From contig WGMT01000005.1 of NCBI GenBank assembly GCA_016124945.1, forward strand, positions 62,001-126,000: 64,000 nucleotides of DNA, written 5' to 3'. The position numbers and the translations under genes were made by a program. Under the pieces are notes generated by a model. It was not told where the DNA came from and searched no databases. It worked only from the letters and a program-made list of their open reading frames with translations. Source of the DNA: a bacterium. Its GTDB lineage: Bacteria > Chloroflexota > Anaerolineae > Caldilineales > Caldilineaceae. Positions 37,142 through 46,928 of the stretch are shown piece after piece (the stretch's first letter is position 1; every line of letters begins with the position of its first letter).

Positions 37142-40100
37142 TCAATCTTCCCCGCGCAGGACACTTGGCAAGTAGATCTCATATGCCGCCGTCGCCTCAA
37201 ACGCCAGCCCGACGATCACCGGATCGTGGTCGGAGGATCGGTAGGGATCGACGTTGTAGAGATCGGTCACCTGGCCGGTGGACTTGAACTCGACGTTGTA
37301 ATCGAGGACACGCGGTTCGTCGGAATTGATGTGCCAGATCGTCACGCCGGTCACCTGCGCTGTGAGTGTGGACGTGGCCAGGGCGTGATCCAGGTAGCCC
37401 ACCTCGCCGTTGAAGACGTAGGAGTAAGCATCTGCCGCAGGGACAAACTGCTTCACCAGGTTGGTGTAGCCCTGAGATTGCAGGGCGCGGATCGGATCTT
37501 CTTCGGCGTAGGCGTTGAGATCACCGAGGATCAACACATCGGCGTCGCCGCTGCCGGTGGGATCGGTTGCCAGCCACGCAGCCAGCGCATTCGCCGCCGC
37601 CGTGCGCACGCCGTTACAATTCCCCTGGCCGTCGCCGGTGTTGGGATCGCCGCTACAGGCCGATCCCTTCGATTTGAGGTGATTGACCACCACGGTGAAT
37701 TTGTCCCCCGCGGCGGTTTGGAAGCTCTGCGCCAACGCCGGACGGTTGAGCCTGTCGACAAAATCGGGATCGACCGACGAATCGAGCACGGCAAAGCGAC
37801 CTGTCGGCGTCACCACAGCGGACTTGTAGATCATCCCCACCCGAATGGCGTCGGTGCCGATGATGCCCGTATCCACGTAGGTGTAGACCTCGCTCCCAGC
37901 AATCTGATTCAACCCACTCACCAGATCGGCCAGCGGCTCGACGCCGGGCGTGTTTTCCATTTCGATGAGGCCCACGATCTCGGCGTCGATGGCGGTGAGC
38001 GCCTGTAGGATCTTGGCGCGCTGGCGCTCGAATTCCTCAGCGCTGTTGGCCCCGCGGCAATCCATGTCCTGGCCAGGACCACAGCCGGCGGCACCGGCAT
38101 CCAATGTGAGAAAGTAGTTGAGCACGTTGAAGCTCGCCACCTGGATTTCGCCGCCTACGGTGACAGGTGCAGCGTCACGTGGGTTGCCCTCGGTGAACGA
38201 GATGACGCCCACAGGCTGAATACGGTAGACGCCGAAGCGTTGGTCCATGACGCCGGTAAGATTTTCCACCTCATCCCCCAAACGCAGCACGTTCAGCGCC
38301 GTCAACTCGGGCTGCGGATAGGGGATCGGGTCGGGATTTTGCACTGAATTGCCGTCGTCGAGGAGGATGAGACGGCGGTTGTTTTCTGCCGCCAGTGCAT
38401 TGGCCGGGCCGCCGGGGGTGATCACATTGGTGGGGTTGAACAGCCGCCCACCCGCCGAGAGCGCCACTTCGCCGAAACGGCCTAGATTGAAGTGCTCGGT
38501 CACCGTCAACGTCATGGGGAAGGTGACCAGCATGCCCTCGTAGGCTTCAAACAAGTTGACGTCGGTAACGGGGAGTGTCAGCACCACAGGGACGACGGTC
38601 TCGGTCCCCGTGCAGACGACGGCATTTTGGATCTGGCTGATCTGGGTCAACGAGCTGCCGCTGCTGCGGAATTCGCCAATCTCGCCCTGTATGCGCACGA
38701 TCTGCCCCACGTCCACAGCGGGGATGCCGTCGGAATCGAAGACAAAGATCCCCTCAGACGTAGCGGGATTGTCGTCTTGATCGGCGCTTTCCTCTTGCAG
38801 ATAAAAGCCGCCCAGCCCAGATTGATAATCCCCCGAAACCACGCCTTCGATGATCTGAATCGAGCCTACGAGCGGGCTTGTCTCGGTCATCCCCTGAATG
38901 GCGTGGATGAAGGTGGCTGGGTCTCCGCAGACGCCGAAATCGCCGCCGCTGGGGCAGTTGTTGGCTGCACCGGGGGTGTTGGCGGCGAGATCGGCAAAGT
39001 CGCCAATCTGCCAACCAAAGTCACAGCGGTAGACGGTGCCGGGCACGAATCCGGCGTCTGGCCCGATAGACGATTCGCAGTAGGTGTGATTTTCTGCGCC
39101 GGGTGTTTCGAGCAGCGCCAGGCAGTCGATGACACTGCCCCACGGCGTCGTATCGAGGACGCCGTCGTCGTTGGCGTCGAGGTCGTCGCCGTTGCCGCCG
39201 CTGAAGTCGGCCACGAGCAGGTGGGTGACGTTGTCGCTGTTCTCAAAGTTGAGCGTCGAGGTGACGAGGCTGGATGTGGCGGTGGTGAAGGTGGCTTCCG
39301 CCGCCCAAAAGAAGCCCGATCCGTCGAGCGAGTGCCCCGTGAGCAGCGTCACCGATTCGATGACGCCATCGTTCTCGCCTGTCCCATCGCCGATGACGAT
39401 GTAGGCCATGCCGTTGAGCGGTGCGTTGGGTGTGCCGGTCAGCTCGAAGAATTCGTTGTTGTCATCGCCGGGTTGGTCGATGCGGATCTCGTTGATCTTC
39501 ACGTCGGGCAACACGGCAAGGTTGACCGCGCCTGGCGTGTTGAACGCCTCGGGGAAGACGGGTGTGCCGTCCTGACCGGGGAGGCCGACCAGATCGAAAT
39601 CGTTGCGCTTCCAGTCGGTCAGGGTGTCGGTGTCGGCGCCGTTGGGGATGCGCGATGCGCCCCCCGGCACAAAGGGGACGCCGTCGAAGTTGCCTGTCAA
39701 CACCGGCTCGGCGTAGGTGACATCGCCAACGCCGCCGTCGCCCACGGCCACACTGTCGTGGACGGCGGCGTAGGGCGTCGTGTCGAATGCGCCGTCGTCG
39801 TTGGTGTCCAAATCTTCGCCTGAATTGCCCTGGAAGTTTTCCACGAGCAGGAAGGTGAGGGTGCCGTTCTGGAAAAGGCTGTCCACCAGGCCGGTTGTCC
39901 AAAAACCATTGGCATCGGTGGTGGTGACCGGCGTTGCGCTGGTGATTTGACCGAGGTTGCTGCTGCTGTCCCCTTCGATTTGGAGCAGAGTATAGGTGCT
40001 GTAGTCGGTATTGGGGTCGCCGAAGAGTTCTACATATTCGCTGGTATCGTTGCCGATGTGATTGACGACAAACTCGTTGATCAAAAGAGGCGTGGCGGCT

Positions 40101-40189
40101 TGGGCAATTTCTCGGCTGCCCAGCGTCCACAAAAGGCCGGCCGACAGGAGAAGCAGCCACGTGCTGGAGAGCACAAGACGTTTGAGCAT
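37142..40189 (-). CDS. ExeM/NucH-type extracellular endonuclease with lamin-tail-like domains
   Basis: LLINEFVVNHIG lamin-tail start; QVASFNVLNYFLTLDAGAAGCGPGQDMDCRGANSAEEFERQRAKILQAL; GDLNAYAEEDPI; SSDHDPVIVGL. Confidence 0.9.
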   Translation of the reverse strand: MLKRLVLSSTWLLLLSAGLLWTLGSREIAQAATPLLINEFVVNHIGNDTSEYVELFGDPNTDYSTYTLLQIEGDSSSNLGQITSATPVTTTDANGFWTTGLVDSLFQNGTLTFLLVENFQGNSGEDLDTNDDGAFDTTPYAAVHDSVAVGDGGVGDVTYAEPVLTGNFDGVPFVPGGASRIPNGADTDTLTDWKRNDFDLVGLPGQDGTPVFPEAFNTPGAVNLAVLPDVKINEIRIDQPGDDNNEFFELTGTPNAPLNGMAYIVIGDGTGENDGVIESVTLLTGHSLDGSGFFWAAEATFTTATSSLVTSTLNFENSDNVTHLLVADFSGGNGDDLDANDDGVLDTTPWGSVIDCLALLETPGAENHTYCESSIGPDAGFVPGTVYRCDFGWQIGDFADLAANTPGAANNCPSGGDFGVCGDPATFIHAIQGMTETSPLVGSIQIIEGVVSGDYQSGLGGFYLQEESADQDDNPATSEGIFVFDSDGIPAVDVGQIVRIQGEIGEFRSSGSSLTQISQIQNAVVCTGTETVVPVVLTLPVTDVNLFEAYEGMLVTFPMTLTVTEHFNLGRFGEVALSAGGRLFNPTNVITPGGPANALAAENNRRLILLDDGNSVQNPDPIPYPQPELTALNVLRLGDEVENLTGVMDQRFGVYRIQPVGVISFTEGNPRDAAPVTVGGEIQVASFNVLNYFLTLDAGAAGCGPGQDMDCRGANSAEEFERQRAKILQALTAIDAEIVGLIEMENTPGVEPLADLVSGLNQIAGSEVYTYVDTGIIGTDAIRVGMIYKSAVVTPTGRFAVLDSSVDPDFVDRLNRPALAQSFQTAAGDKFTVVVNHLKSKGSACSGDPNTGDGQGNCNGVRTAAANALAAWLATDPTGSGDADVLILGDLNAYAEEDPIRALQSQGYTNLVKQFVPAADAYSYVFNGEVGYLDHALATSTLTAQVTGVTIWHINSDEPRVLDYNVEFKSTGQVTDLYNVDPYRSSDHDPVIVGLAFEATAAYEIYLPSVLRGED

Positions 40190-40261
40190 CGTTTGTCCTT
40201 TCAGAAAGGGGGAGGAAAGTTCACGCGACGTCAGGCGCCGTCAGATTCATTATACATGGGA

Positions 40262-40290
40262 TCGGGGACTGGGGACTGGGGACTGGTCGT
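40262..40290. repeat. Solo GGGGACT heptamer array
   Basis: tcggggactggggactggggactggtcg. Confidence 0.8.
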
Positions 40291-40532
40291 AAGTTAACAT
40301 TTAGTCATTGGCAGGTTAAGGAATATCTCTTGTGCCTGTTCAAATTTAGGTGAAACGCACCTTTAGCTGCATGGTTACTTTCGATTTATGTTGTACGTGT
40401 TATGCTGGACAGAATCATGGGAATGCGTTTACGCTGTAGTAGACGACTGCGGCGCGCCGACAGAGGACCGTCTGCGCTGTTTTCGTGGTAGATGACAGAT
40501 TCTCTCTTTCAATATTTCTGTAAGGTGGAAAT

Positions 40533-41705
40533 ATGACTACATCTGTTTCTGAAGTAGAAACCAGTACGCCCGCCCCTGAAGTGAAGCTGACGACAACAGC
40601 ACTGGCGGGTTATGCTGCGTTGGCGCTGGCGATGATGATGGGGTTCATCTTTGGTGGTGAAGCGGCCTCTTTTGCACAAATCGGCCTCACCTTCATTCCA
40701 TTCCTGGCTGTGGCCGTGCTGGCCTACCTTGGGATCCGCTACACGGCGGCACGCATCCTGGCGATCTTGTGGCTACTCTCGCTGCTGGTGATCTACCTTG
40801 TGGTGGTGGTGGGCTTTAGCATGACGGCTGTAGCGAATGTAGATAGCCTGCTCAGTGGAGGCGCTGTTGATCCTGCCATGGCCGGGATCCTTGGGGGCAC
40901 CGGCGGATTGGCCTTCCTTTCGATCTTGGTAGCCAGCCTTGGCTTTGTCCCCGCCGTGCGACGTGGGATCAGCCGTCTGCTGCCCCTAGACCCCAATTCG
41001 TTTGTACACACCATTGCACTGGTGACGGTGACGGCGTTGACATTGATGAGCGTTGCGCCATTGATCGTCCTGGCGCAGCCGCCGTTGCTGACCGATGCCA
41101 TGCTTGATATGATGCAAGAAAGCGAAATGACAGGCAACAGCGGCCTGTTGGCGCAGATCTATACGTTGGTGTGGACGGTGCCGGTGGCACTCTTTGCGGT
41201 GGGGTTTGGTCTGCGTCGTTCGTTGGGTGAGACTTTTGCGCGATTGGGGTTCGTGGCGCCGTCCTTGCGGCAAATTGGGATTGGGATTGGCGCAGCGCTG
41301 CTCATGGTGGTGGCCATGAATCTGCTCGACATTGTGCTTACCTGGCTGTGGCAAACAATGGGATGGCCGCAGACCGATGCCGAAGCCTTCGGCGAGTTGC
41401 TGGCCTTCGCCCTCAATCCACTGGGAGCAGTTGTGATTGGTGTGACGGCAGGGTTGGGTGAGGAATTGGGTGTGCGCGGCGTGTTACAACCGCGACTGGG
41501 GATCCTACTCTCCAATCTTTTCTTTACCAGCCTGCACGCCTTCCAATACAACTGGGACGCGCTGCTCGTCGTCTTTTTGTTGGGGACCGTCTTCGGCGTG
41601 CTACGTAAATACACCAACACGTCCACAGCGGCGATTGCCCACGGGCTCTACAACTTCCTCGTGATCATGATGCCGCTGTATGGCATTTCGTTGTTTGGGA
41701 ATTAG
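40533..41705 (+). CDS. CPBP-family intramembrane glutamic endopeptidase (Abi)
   Basis: EELGVRGVLQPRLGILLSNLFFTSLHAFQYNWDALLVVFLLGTVFG...AIAHGLYNFLV. Confidence 0.88.
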   Translation: MTTSVSEVETSTPAPEVKLTTTALAGYAALALAMMMGFIFGGEAASFAQIGLTFIPFLAVAVLAYLGIRYTAARILAILWLLSLLVIYLVVVVGFSMTAVANVDSLLSGGAVDPAMAGILGGTGGLAFLSILVASLGFVPAVRRGISRLLPLDPNSFVHTIALVTVTALTLMSVAPLIVLAQPPLLTDAMLDMMQESEMTGNSGLLAQIYTLVWTVPVALFAVGFGLRRSLGETFARLGFVAPSLRQIGIGIGAALLMVVAMNLLDIVLTWLWQTMGWPQTDAEAFGELLAFALNPLGAVVIGVTAGLGEELGVRGVLQPRLGILLSNLFFTSLHAFQYNWDALLVVFLLGTVFGVLRKYTNTSTAAIAHGLYNFLVIMMPLYGISLFGN

Positions 41706-41832
41706 GGAGATCGGGGATCGGCGACTGGGTTGAGGGCGTAAGATCGGCTCTTGCTTGAACCGGCGTCAAGTTGGGATCAGGCGAATGAAAGATTCAGAGA
41801 CTCAACACGATCCCTAGTCCCTAGTCCCCAAC
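41701..41832. repeat. GGGGACT-type heptamer hairpin element
   Basis: agggagatcggggatcggcgactgggttgag...cacgatccctagtccctagtccccaac between convergent genes. Confidence 0.75.
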
Positions 41833-42176
41833 GCATGGATCAATTCGTCCAACGAACAGCCTTTGATCAAATAGGCTTCTGCGCCGGCGGCTTGGGCTTC
41901 TTGACGGTAGCTGTCGTACATCGTCAAGAGGACGATACGGATCTGAGGCCACTTTTTCTTAATACAGCGGGTGGCGGCCAAGCCGTCCATACCGGGCATG
42001 CGCACGTCCATAAGGACGGCATCGGGGTGGTGTTGGGCCACCTGCTCAACGGCTTCGCTGCCGCTGGCGGCTTCGCCCACCACTTCTACTTCAGGGCTGG
42101 TGGTCAGTAGTGCACGCAAACCGGCACGGGATCGGGGGCTGTCGTCTACAATCAAGGTTTGGATTGGCACAAGCAT
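41814..42176 (-). CDS. Single receiver-domain response regulator
   Basis: LIVDDSPRSRAGLRALLTTSPEVEVVGEAASGSEAVEQVAQHHPDAVLMDVRMPGMDGL; ends ALGTRD-stop within repeat. Confidence 0.88.
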   Translation of the reverse strand: MLVPIQTLIVDDSPRSRAGLRALLTTSPEVEVVGEAASGSEAVEQVAQHHPDAVLMDVRMPGMDGLAATRCIKKKWPQIRIVLLTMYDSYRQEAQAAGAEAYLIKGCSLDELIHALGTRD

Positions 42177-42426
42177 CGTTCTTGCAGGGTTGGATCGAGC
42201 AGAAGCACAGTTTGTCAATAAAAAATTGCATCACACTGTATCAGATGCGCCGCACCTGAAGAGAGAGGCAACTTGTGAACAAGAGAACAGATCCGCGGTA
42301 AAGGGGGATGGACCGCCACGCCAGAGTCACTTCAAGTTAACACAAACCAAAGAGACGTACATCCTATATGAGCGGAAAGTAGACTCCACAAACTGAGGAG
42401 GCGGATGGGATCTGTATCAGGAAAAA

Positions 42427-42468
42427 AGCGGATGGCCGCTACATCAAATGATGTAGCGGCCATCCGCT
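42427..42468. terminator. Perfect hairpin AGCGGATGGCCGCTACATCA-AA-TGATGTAGCGGCCATCCGCT
   Basis: 20-bp perfect stem downstream of the minus-strand membrane protein gene. Confidence 0.7.
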
Positions 42469-42472
42469 CTGT

Positions 42473-42835
42473 TTATCCTCGCTGCTGCCAGGCCCGCAAA
42501 ATGATGAGCACACCGCTGCCGATCAAGAGTGCCGGCACAATGGGCAAGCTGACACTCATCAAGTTGCCCAGACCGCCAATCAGCGCCAGCAGGCCCAGTG
42601 TCACTGTAAAGCCACTCGTCTCAATATCATGTAACGCACGCGCCACATTCAACCCCAGTAACACAAAGCCTGTCCCCAACATCCAAAGGCCATCAGGCAA
42701 CAACCAACTGGGCAGCAGCCAGATAACGCCGCTCATAATCAGGAAGATTGCCCAAGCAATACCCTGAAAGCGCTGATTTAACGCGTCTCGGTCAGGCTGG
42801 CTGTGGATAAGATTGGTCATAGGCATGGTCATCAT
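42473..42835 (-). CDS. Small multi-TM membrane protein, unknown function
   Basis: Hydrophobic segments GIAWAIFLIMSGVIWLLPSWLL, WMLGTGFVLLGLNVARAL, VTLGLLALIGGLGNL. Confidence 0.65.
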   Translation of the reverse strand: MMTMPMTNLIHSQPDRDALNQRFQGIAWAIFLIMSGVIWLLPSWLLPDGLWMLGTGFVLLGLNVARALHDIETSGFTVTLGLLALIGGLGNLMSVSLPIVPALLIGSGVLIILRAWQQRG

Positions 42836-43122
42836 CGTTGTCTTCTTTCCTGAACAGAGTGAACGGGGACTGAAGACGGACCGACAACGCCATCGCTCGT
42901 CTCGAACTCCCGCTCACCAAGCAGATTTCGTATCTCCAGTGTATCAGGAGAAAGCGATCTTGAAATCCACATTGTGCTGAACTTCAAATAGGCATGGTGT
43001 GGATTAGAAGCAGTGGGCATGGAGAGAGAATGGTATATAGAGGCAAGGTGGACTACAACTTTTGTGCCATACACCGCCGCATGAATGGGAACCCTAGTGG
43101 GCAAACGGGAACAAAAAAGCAC

Positions 43123-43161
43123 AAGGCCCGGCTTGCCTTCCACACGAAGGGGCCGGGCCTT
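43123..43161. terminator. Hairpin AAGGCCCGGC...GCCGGGCCTT
   Basis: 10-bp perfect arms in intergenic region. Confidence 0.5.
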
Positions 43162-43360
43162 GCACCGAAAGGAGAACCACCAACCAGGAGAGAAGGAGGT
43201 AATACTTCAGGGTTAGAATGAACGCACCGGTGAAATTCATCAACTGAATTTATCAATCACAGTGACGTTTCATTACTTACTACTCTACCAGGAGACGGCG
43301 ATTCTTCAATGGACAGGTGACCAGTGTACGACCTGGACAAATTGACCAGAATAATGAGTA

Positions 43361-44026
43361 CTAAACAATATCGGCATCGTCGAGCGACGCCAGTCCTTCT
43401 TTCAGCGCGTACAGCGCAGCCTGGGTGCGGCTGGCCAGATGTAACTTGCCCAGGATGTTACTCACATGGGTGCGCACAGTGGCCTCGCTGATCACCAGTT
43501 CGTCGGCGATGTCCTGGTTGCTGCGTCCTTGGGCCACGAGCCGAAGCACTTCGACCTCGCGCTCGGTGAGGGGATCCGCGGTGGGCGGCTTCTGCATTGG
43601 GCGCGACATCTCTTGTAGCAGTTTGCGCGCAATCGTAGGGTGCAGAGACGACTCGCCGCGGTGGACCTGCCGGATGGCGCGCACAAGTTCATCTGGGCTG
43701 GAATCCTTGAGCAGATAGCCCAGAGCGCCGGCCTTAATCGCCGGGAAGACTTTATCGTCGGTGGCGAAGCTGGTGAGCACAAGGACACGGGCGTCGGGCC
43801 GGCTGGCGGTGATGCGCCGAATGGCTTCAATACCGTCCATCACCGGCATTTCCAGATCCATCAAGATCACATCCGGCTGCAATTGGAGTGCTTTGGCCAC
43901 GGCTTCTTCACCGTTCTTGGCCTCACCCACCACTTCGATTTCGGGTTCGGTGGCCAGCAGTGCCTGGGTGCCACGCCGGACAACCACATGGTCATCGGTG
44001 ATGAGAATACGAATTAAGTTGCTCAT
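43361..44026 (-). CDS. NarL/FixJ-family response regulator
   Basis: [17 protein letters not shown]...; [43 protein letters not shown]. Confidence 0.93.
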   Translation of the reverse strand: MSNLIRILITDDHVVVRRGTQALLATEPEIEVVGEAKNGEEAVAKALQLQPDVILMDLEMPVMDGIEAIRRITASRPDARVLVLTSFATDDKVFPAIKAGALGYLLKDSSPDELVRAIRQVHRGESSLHPTIARKLLQEMSRPMQKPPTADPLTEREVEVLRLVAQGRSNQDIADELVISEATVRTHVSNILGKLHLASRTQAALYALKEGLASLDDADIV

Positions 44027-44061
44027 GCGACCGTCTACTCCTTAAGCATAAGTTCTATCAG

Positions 44062-46848
44062 TTAGAGTTCCGAAACAGGCACTTCGACAATGACGGTGGT
44101 GCCTGCGCCAGGCCGGCTGTGCATCTCCAAGCGACCGCGGAGTAAATTCACCCGTTCTTCGATACCGCGCAGTCCAAAACCGCCGGCTCGACGCGCTTCA
44201 GCCAGATCGCAGCCCACGCCATTGTCCTCAATCACAAGTTGGACACACTGCTTCTCGGCAATCCCCAGCAGTTTGACGGTGACATGGGTGGCCTTGGCGT
44301 GTTTGAGGGTGTTGTTCAGCACCTCCTGCGAGATCCAGTATAACCCCTCTTCCACATCGGGTGGCAGTTTGGTGACACCCTCAACGCTGATGTTGGTGTT
44401 GAGGCCAGTACGTCCTTCGACAGCTTCGAGGCGGGCATGCAACGCCACCACCAATCCCTCACTATCAAGCACAGACGGACGCAGCTCGAAGATCAACAGG
44501 CGCATCTCGCCTAAGGCCTCGTGTGTGGTGTCGCGCAGGTTACGCAGATGCCCGGCCGCAATCTCCGTCTTGCCGGCGTCGACGAGGCGGGCGGCGGCTT
44601 CGGCATAGAGCGTGGCCCCGTAAAGCGACTGGGTGACAGAATCGTGAAGATCTCGCGCCAGCCGCTGTCGTTCTTCCAACACCGCCAATTGGCGCGCCTG
44701 TTCGTAGAGACGGGCGTTGTCTATGGCGACGCCGGCCTGGTTGGCCAGCGACTGCAATACGGTCACTTCAATATCATCGAAGGCGTTGGTGTGCTCTTCT
44801 TGTACATCGAGGACGCCGATGACCTGCCCCTTTGACTTGATCGGAAGCACCAATTCAGAACGGGTGCGGCTACCGGCCAACGCTACATATTGGGGATCAA
44901 TGCTTACGTCACGCGACAGGTAGGGTTCGCCTGTTGAGGCCGCCAGCCCCGAAAGCCCTTGCCGACCGATTTTCAGCCGGCTCGGCGAAAACAGGCCATT
45001 GTTTTCTTCAAGCATTTTACCCGCACCCACCTGGTAGACGATTTCGTCCTCTTCGACCATGCCGATGCCCACGTGATAGTAGTTAAAGGTCGATTGGATC
45101 AACTGCGTCATCTGGCTCAGCAGATCATCCACATCGAGGATCGACGTAATCGTGCGCCCCATCTCGCCAATAACGCGGAACTGCTCGGCGCGGTGCTGTT
45201 CGGTTTCGTAAAGCTGTGCATTCTCAATGGCAATGCCGATCTGGCGACCAATCGACGTGAGCAGTTCCACATCTTGCGCTTTGAAGAGACGCGGTTCACG
45301 GCTCGCCACACTGAGGACGCCCTGCACCTGCTGTTTCGAGAGCAGTGGAATGCCAGCCACAGCGCGATAGCCGCCCGCCAGCAGATTTTGCGGCGGGTCC
45401 TCAGCCAGCCGCAGATCGTCGATGAGCACGGCTTTCGCCGTCTCGGCCACCTGACGTGAGAACTGTCCGCGTGAGGGTTGGTGGCGAAAGTCGTCCGACA
45501 TGCCCCAGTCATAGATCTGCTGTAACTCGCCGGTGGTGCGGTCGCGCAAGTAGATGACGCCCAGTTCAAAATTCAGCGCACTGATCACGCCTTCGAGGCC
45601 GGTTTTGAGGACGGTGGGCAAGTCGAGCGAATGGCTGGTGGACTGGGTGATGTCGTACAACGTGGCCAGTTCGCGTGTGCGTGCGGCCACACGCCGTTCC
45701 ATCTCGGCGTACGATGCCTGCAACTGCGCCGACATGTGGTTGAACTGACGCGCCAGTTCGGCGATCTCGTCGTTGGTGTGTACGATGATCTGCTGCTCAA
45801 AATTCCCCGCCGCCACCTTCTTGGCGGCATCGATGACATCTTGCAGCGGCTGGGTAATCCGCTGCACACCGAAGGCGACAAAAAGCGACGGCACCACAAA
45901 ACCTAACACCAACAACAGCGCCAGGAATTGACGGTAGCCTTCGCCGGCCCGGTTCAACTCGATCCAACTCTCTTCGGTGACAAGACCCCACGCTGTGTCC
46001 GGCACAGGTGCAAAGGCGGCCACAATGTCTTCGTCGTTGTCGGCGCGGGTACGTACCGCCTCAGTCTCACCCGCCATCACCGCTTGCACAATGGGCGACG
46101 CCGACAGATCCTCGCCGATGCGGTTGGCGTCGACATGATAGATAACCCGTCCCTCGCCATCGACGAGATAGGCAACGCCGCCCTTGTTGAGGCGAAGTTT
46201 AACAAGATCCCCATAGAAACTGCTGACGGTATCGGCATTGAGACGAAACATGCCGGCCAGTGCACCGCGAAACTCTCGCTGCGCACCGATGATAGGCACG
46301 GCCACCACGATGACGTCTTCGCCGTTGGGGCCGTCGGGCACAATGTTGGAGTAGACCGGCTGCGGTGAGAGCAACATGTGGCTCACATAGGGTTTCGTAT
46401 GCCAGGTTTCGCCCAAGGCATTGGGCCGCGCTGGATCCGCAGCCACCACTCTACCGAAATTGTCGAAGACGATTACACCGCCGTCGAAGACGACGAGCCG
46501 GTTGTGCGCATCGGCAAGCGCCGCCTGCAAGCTGTCTGGATCGTCGGTGTTGCGCATGGCGTCGGAACGAGCTTCGTCTGCAAGTCGGTTGCTATACTCG
46601 GCGATCTCAGAGATCAATTGATCTGCCGAAAGGCGGATCAATTCTTGATCGCGTCCAATCACCAGTTCTTCTGTCACCTGGCGATAGGCCTGATAGGTGA
46701 CCAGGGCCACGGCAAGTAAAATAATCGCCGTGGGCACGAAAGCCCAGGCGATGATCTTGGCGCGCAGCCCCCGCATATTCAGCAGCGGCGCAAAGTTCGA
46801 GGTAAAGGTCGATGGCAGGTTGGGTGATTTGAGTTTCAACTCAGGCAT
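44062..46848 (-). CDS. Sensor histidine kinase: extracellular sensor domain, HAMP, two GAF, HisKA_3, HATPase
   Basis: TM-flanked extracytoplasmic region; HAMP; RQRLARDLHDSVTQSLYG; EDNGVGCD, GGFGLRGIEERV. Confidence 0.92.
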   Translation of the reverse strand: MPELKLKSPNLPSTFTSNFAPLLNMRGLRAKIIAWAFVPTAIILLAVALVTYQAYRQVTEELVIGRDQELIRLSADQLISEIAEYSNRLADEARSDAMRNTDDPDSLQAALADAHNRLVVFDGGVIVFDNFGRVVAADPARPNALGETWHTKPYVSHMLLSPQPVYSNIVPDGPNGEDVIVVAVPIIGAQREFRGALAGMFRLNADTVSSFYGDLVKLRLNKGGVAYLVDGEGRVIYHVDANRIGEDLSASPIVQAVMAGETEAVRTRADNDEDIVAAFAPVPDTAWGLVTEESWIELNRAGEGYRQFLALLLVLGFVVPSLFVAFGVQRITQPLQDVIDAAKKVAAGNFEQQIIVHTNDEIAELARQFNHMSAQLQASYAEMERRVAARTRELATLYDITQSTSHSLDLPTVLKTGLEGVISALNFELGVIYLRDRTTGELQQIYDWGMSDDFRHQPSRGQFSRQVAETAKAVLIDDLRLAEDPPQNLLAGGYRAVAGIPLLSKQQVQGVLSVASREPRLFKAQDVELLTSIGRQIGIAIENAQLYETEQHRAEQFRVIGEMGRTITSILDVDDLLSQMTQLIQSTFNYYHVGIGMVEEDEIVYQVGAGKMLEENNGLFSPSRLKIGRQGLSGLAASTGEPYLSRDVSIDPQYVALAGSRTRSELVLPIKSKGQVIGVLDVQEEHTNAFDDIEVTVLQSLANQAGVAIDNARLYEQARQLAVLEERQRLARDLHDSVTQSLYGATLYAEAAARLVDAGKTEIAAGHLRNLRDTTHEALGEMRLLIFELRPSVLDSEGLVVALHARLEAVEGRTGLNTNISVEGVTKLPPDVEEGLYWISQEVLNNTLKHAKATHVTVKLLGIAEKQCVQLVIEDNGVGCDLAEARRAGGFGLRGIEERVNLLRGRLEMHSRPGAGTTVIVEVPVSEL

Positions 46849-46865
46849 TCGGATCCGTTTGTGAG

Positions 46866-46928
46866 ATAGAGAGATTAGGAGATTTCAGATTCTGTCGACG
46901 ATCTGAAATCTCCTAATCGCTTAATCTC
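46866..46928. repeat. Hairpin element (GATTAGG-type, GAGATTTCAGAT...ATCTGAAATCTC core)
   Basis: agagagattaggagatttcagattctgtcgacgatctgaaatctcctaatcgcttaatctct. Confidence 0.9.

Noticed and set aside
38492-39823. 443-aa plus-strand ORF (and 37076-38008, 310 aa) antisense to the endonuclease gene
   Set aside because: High-GC antisense shadow ORFs; composition lacks recognisable domains and the minus strand encodes a coherent ExeM/NucH nuclease.
43020-43360. Possible small RNA or small ORF in the gap upstream of 42473 gene
   Set aside because: Only a GC hairpin and an isolated GGAGG site (nine-codon MNAPVKFIN) are visible; insufficient evidence.
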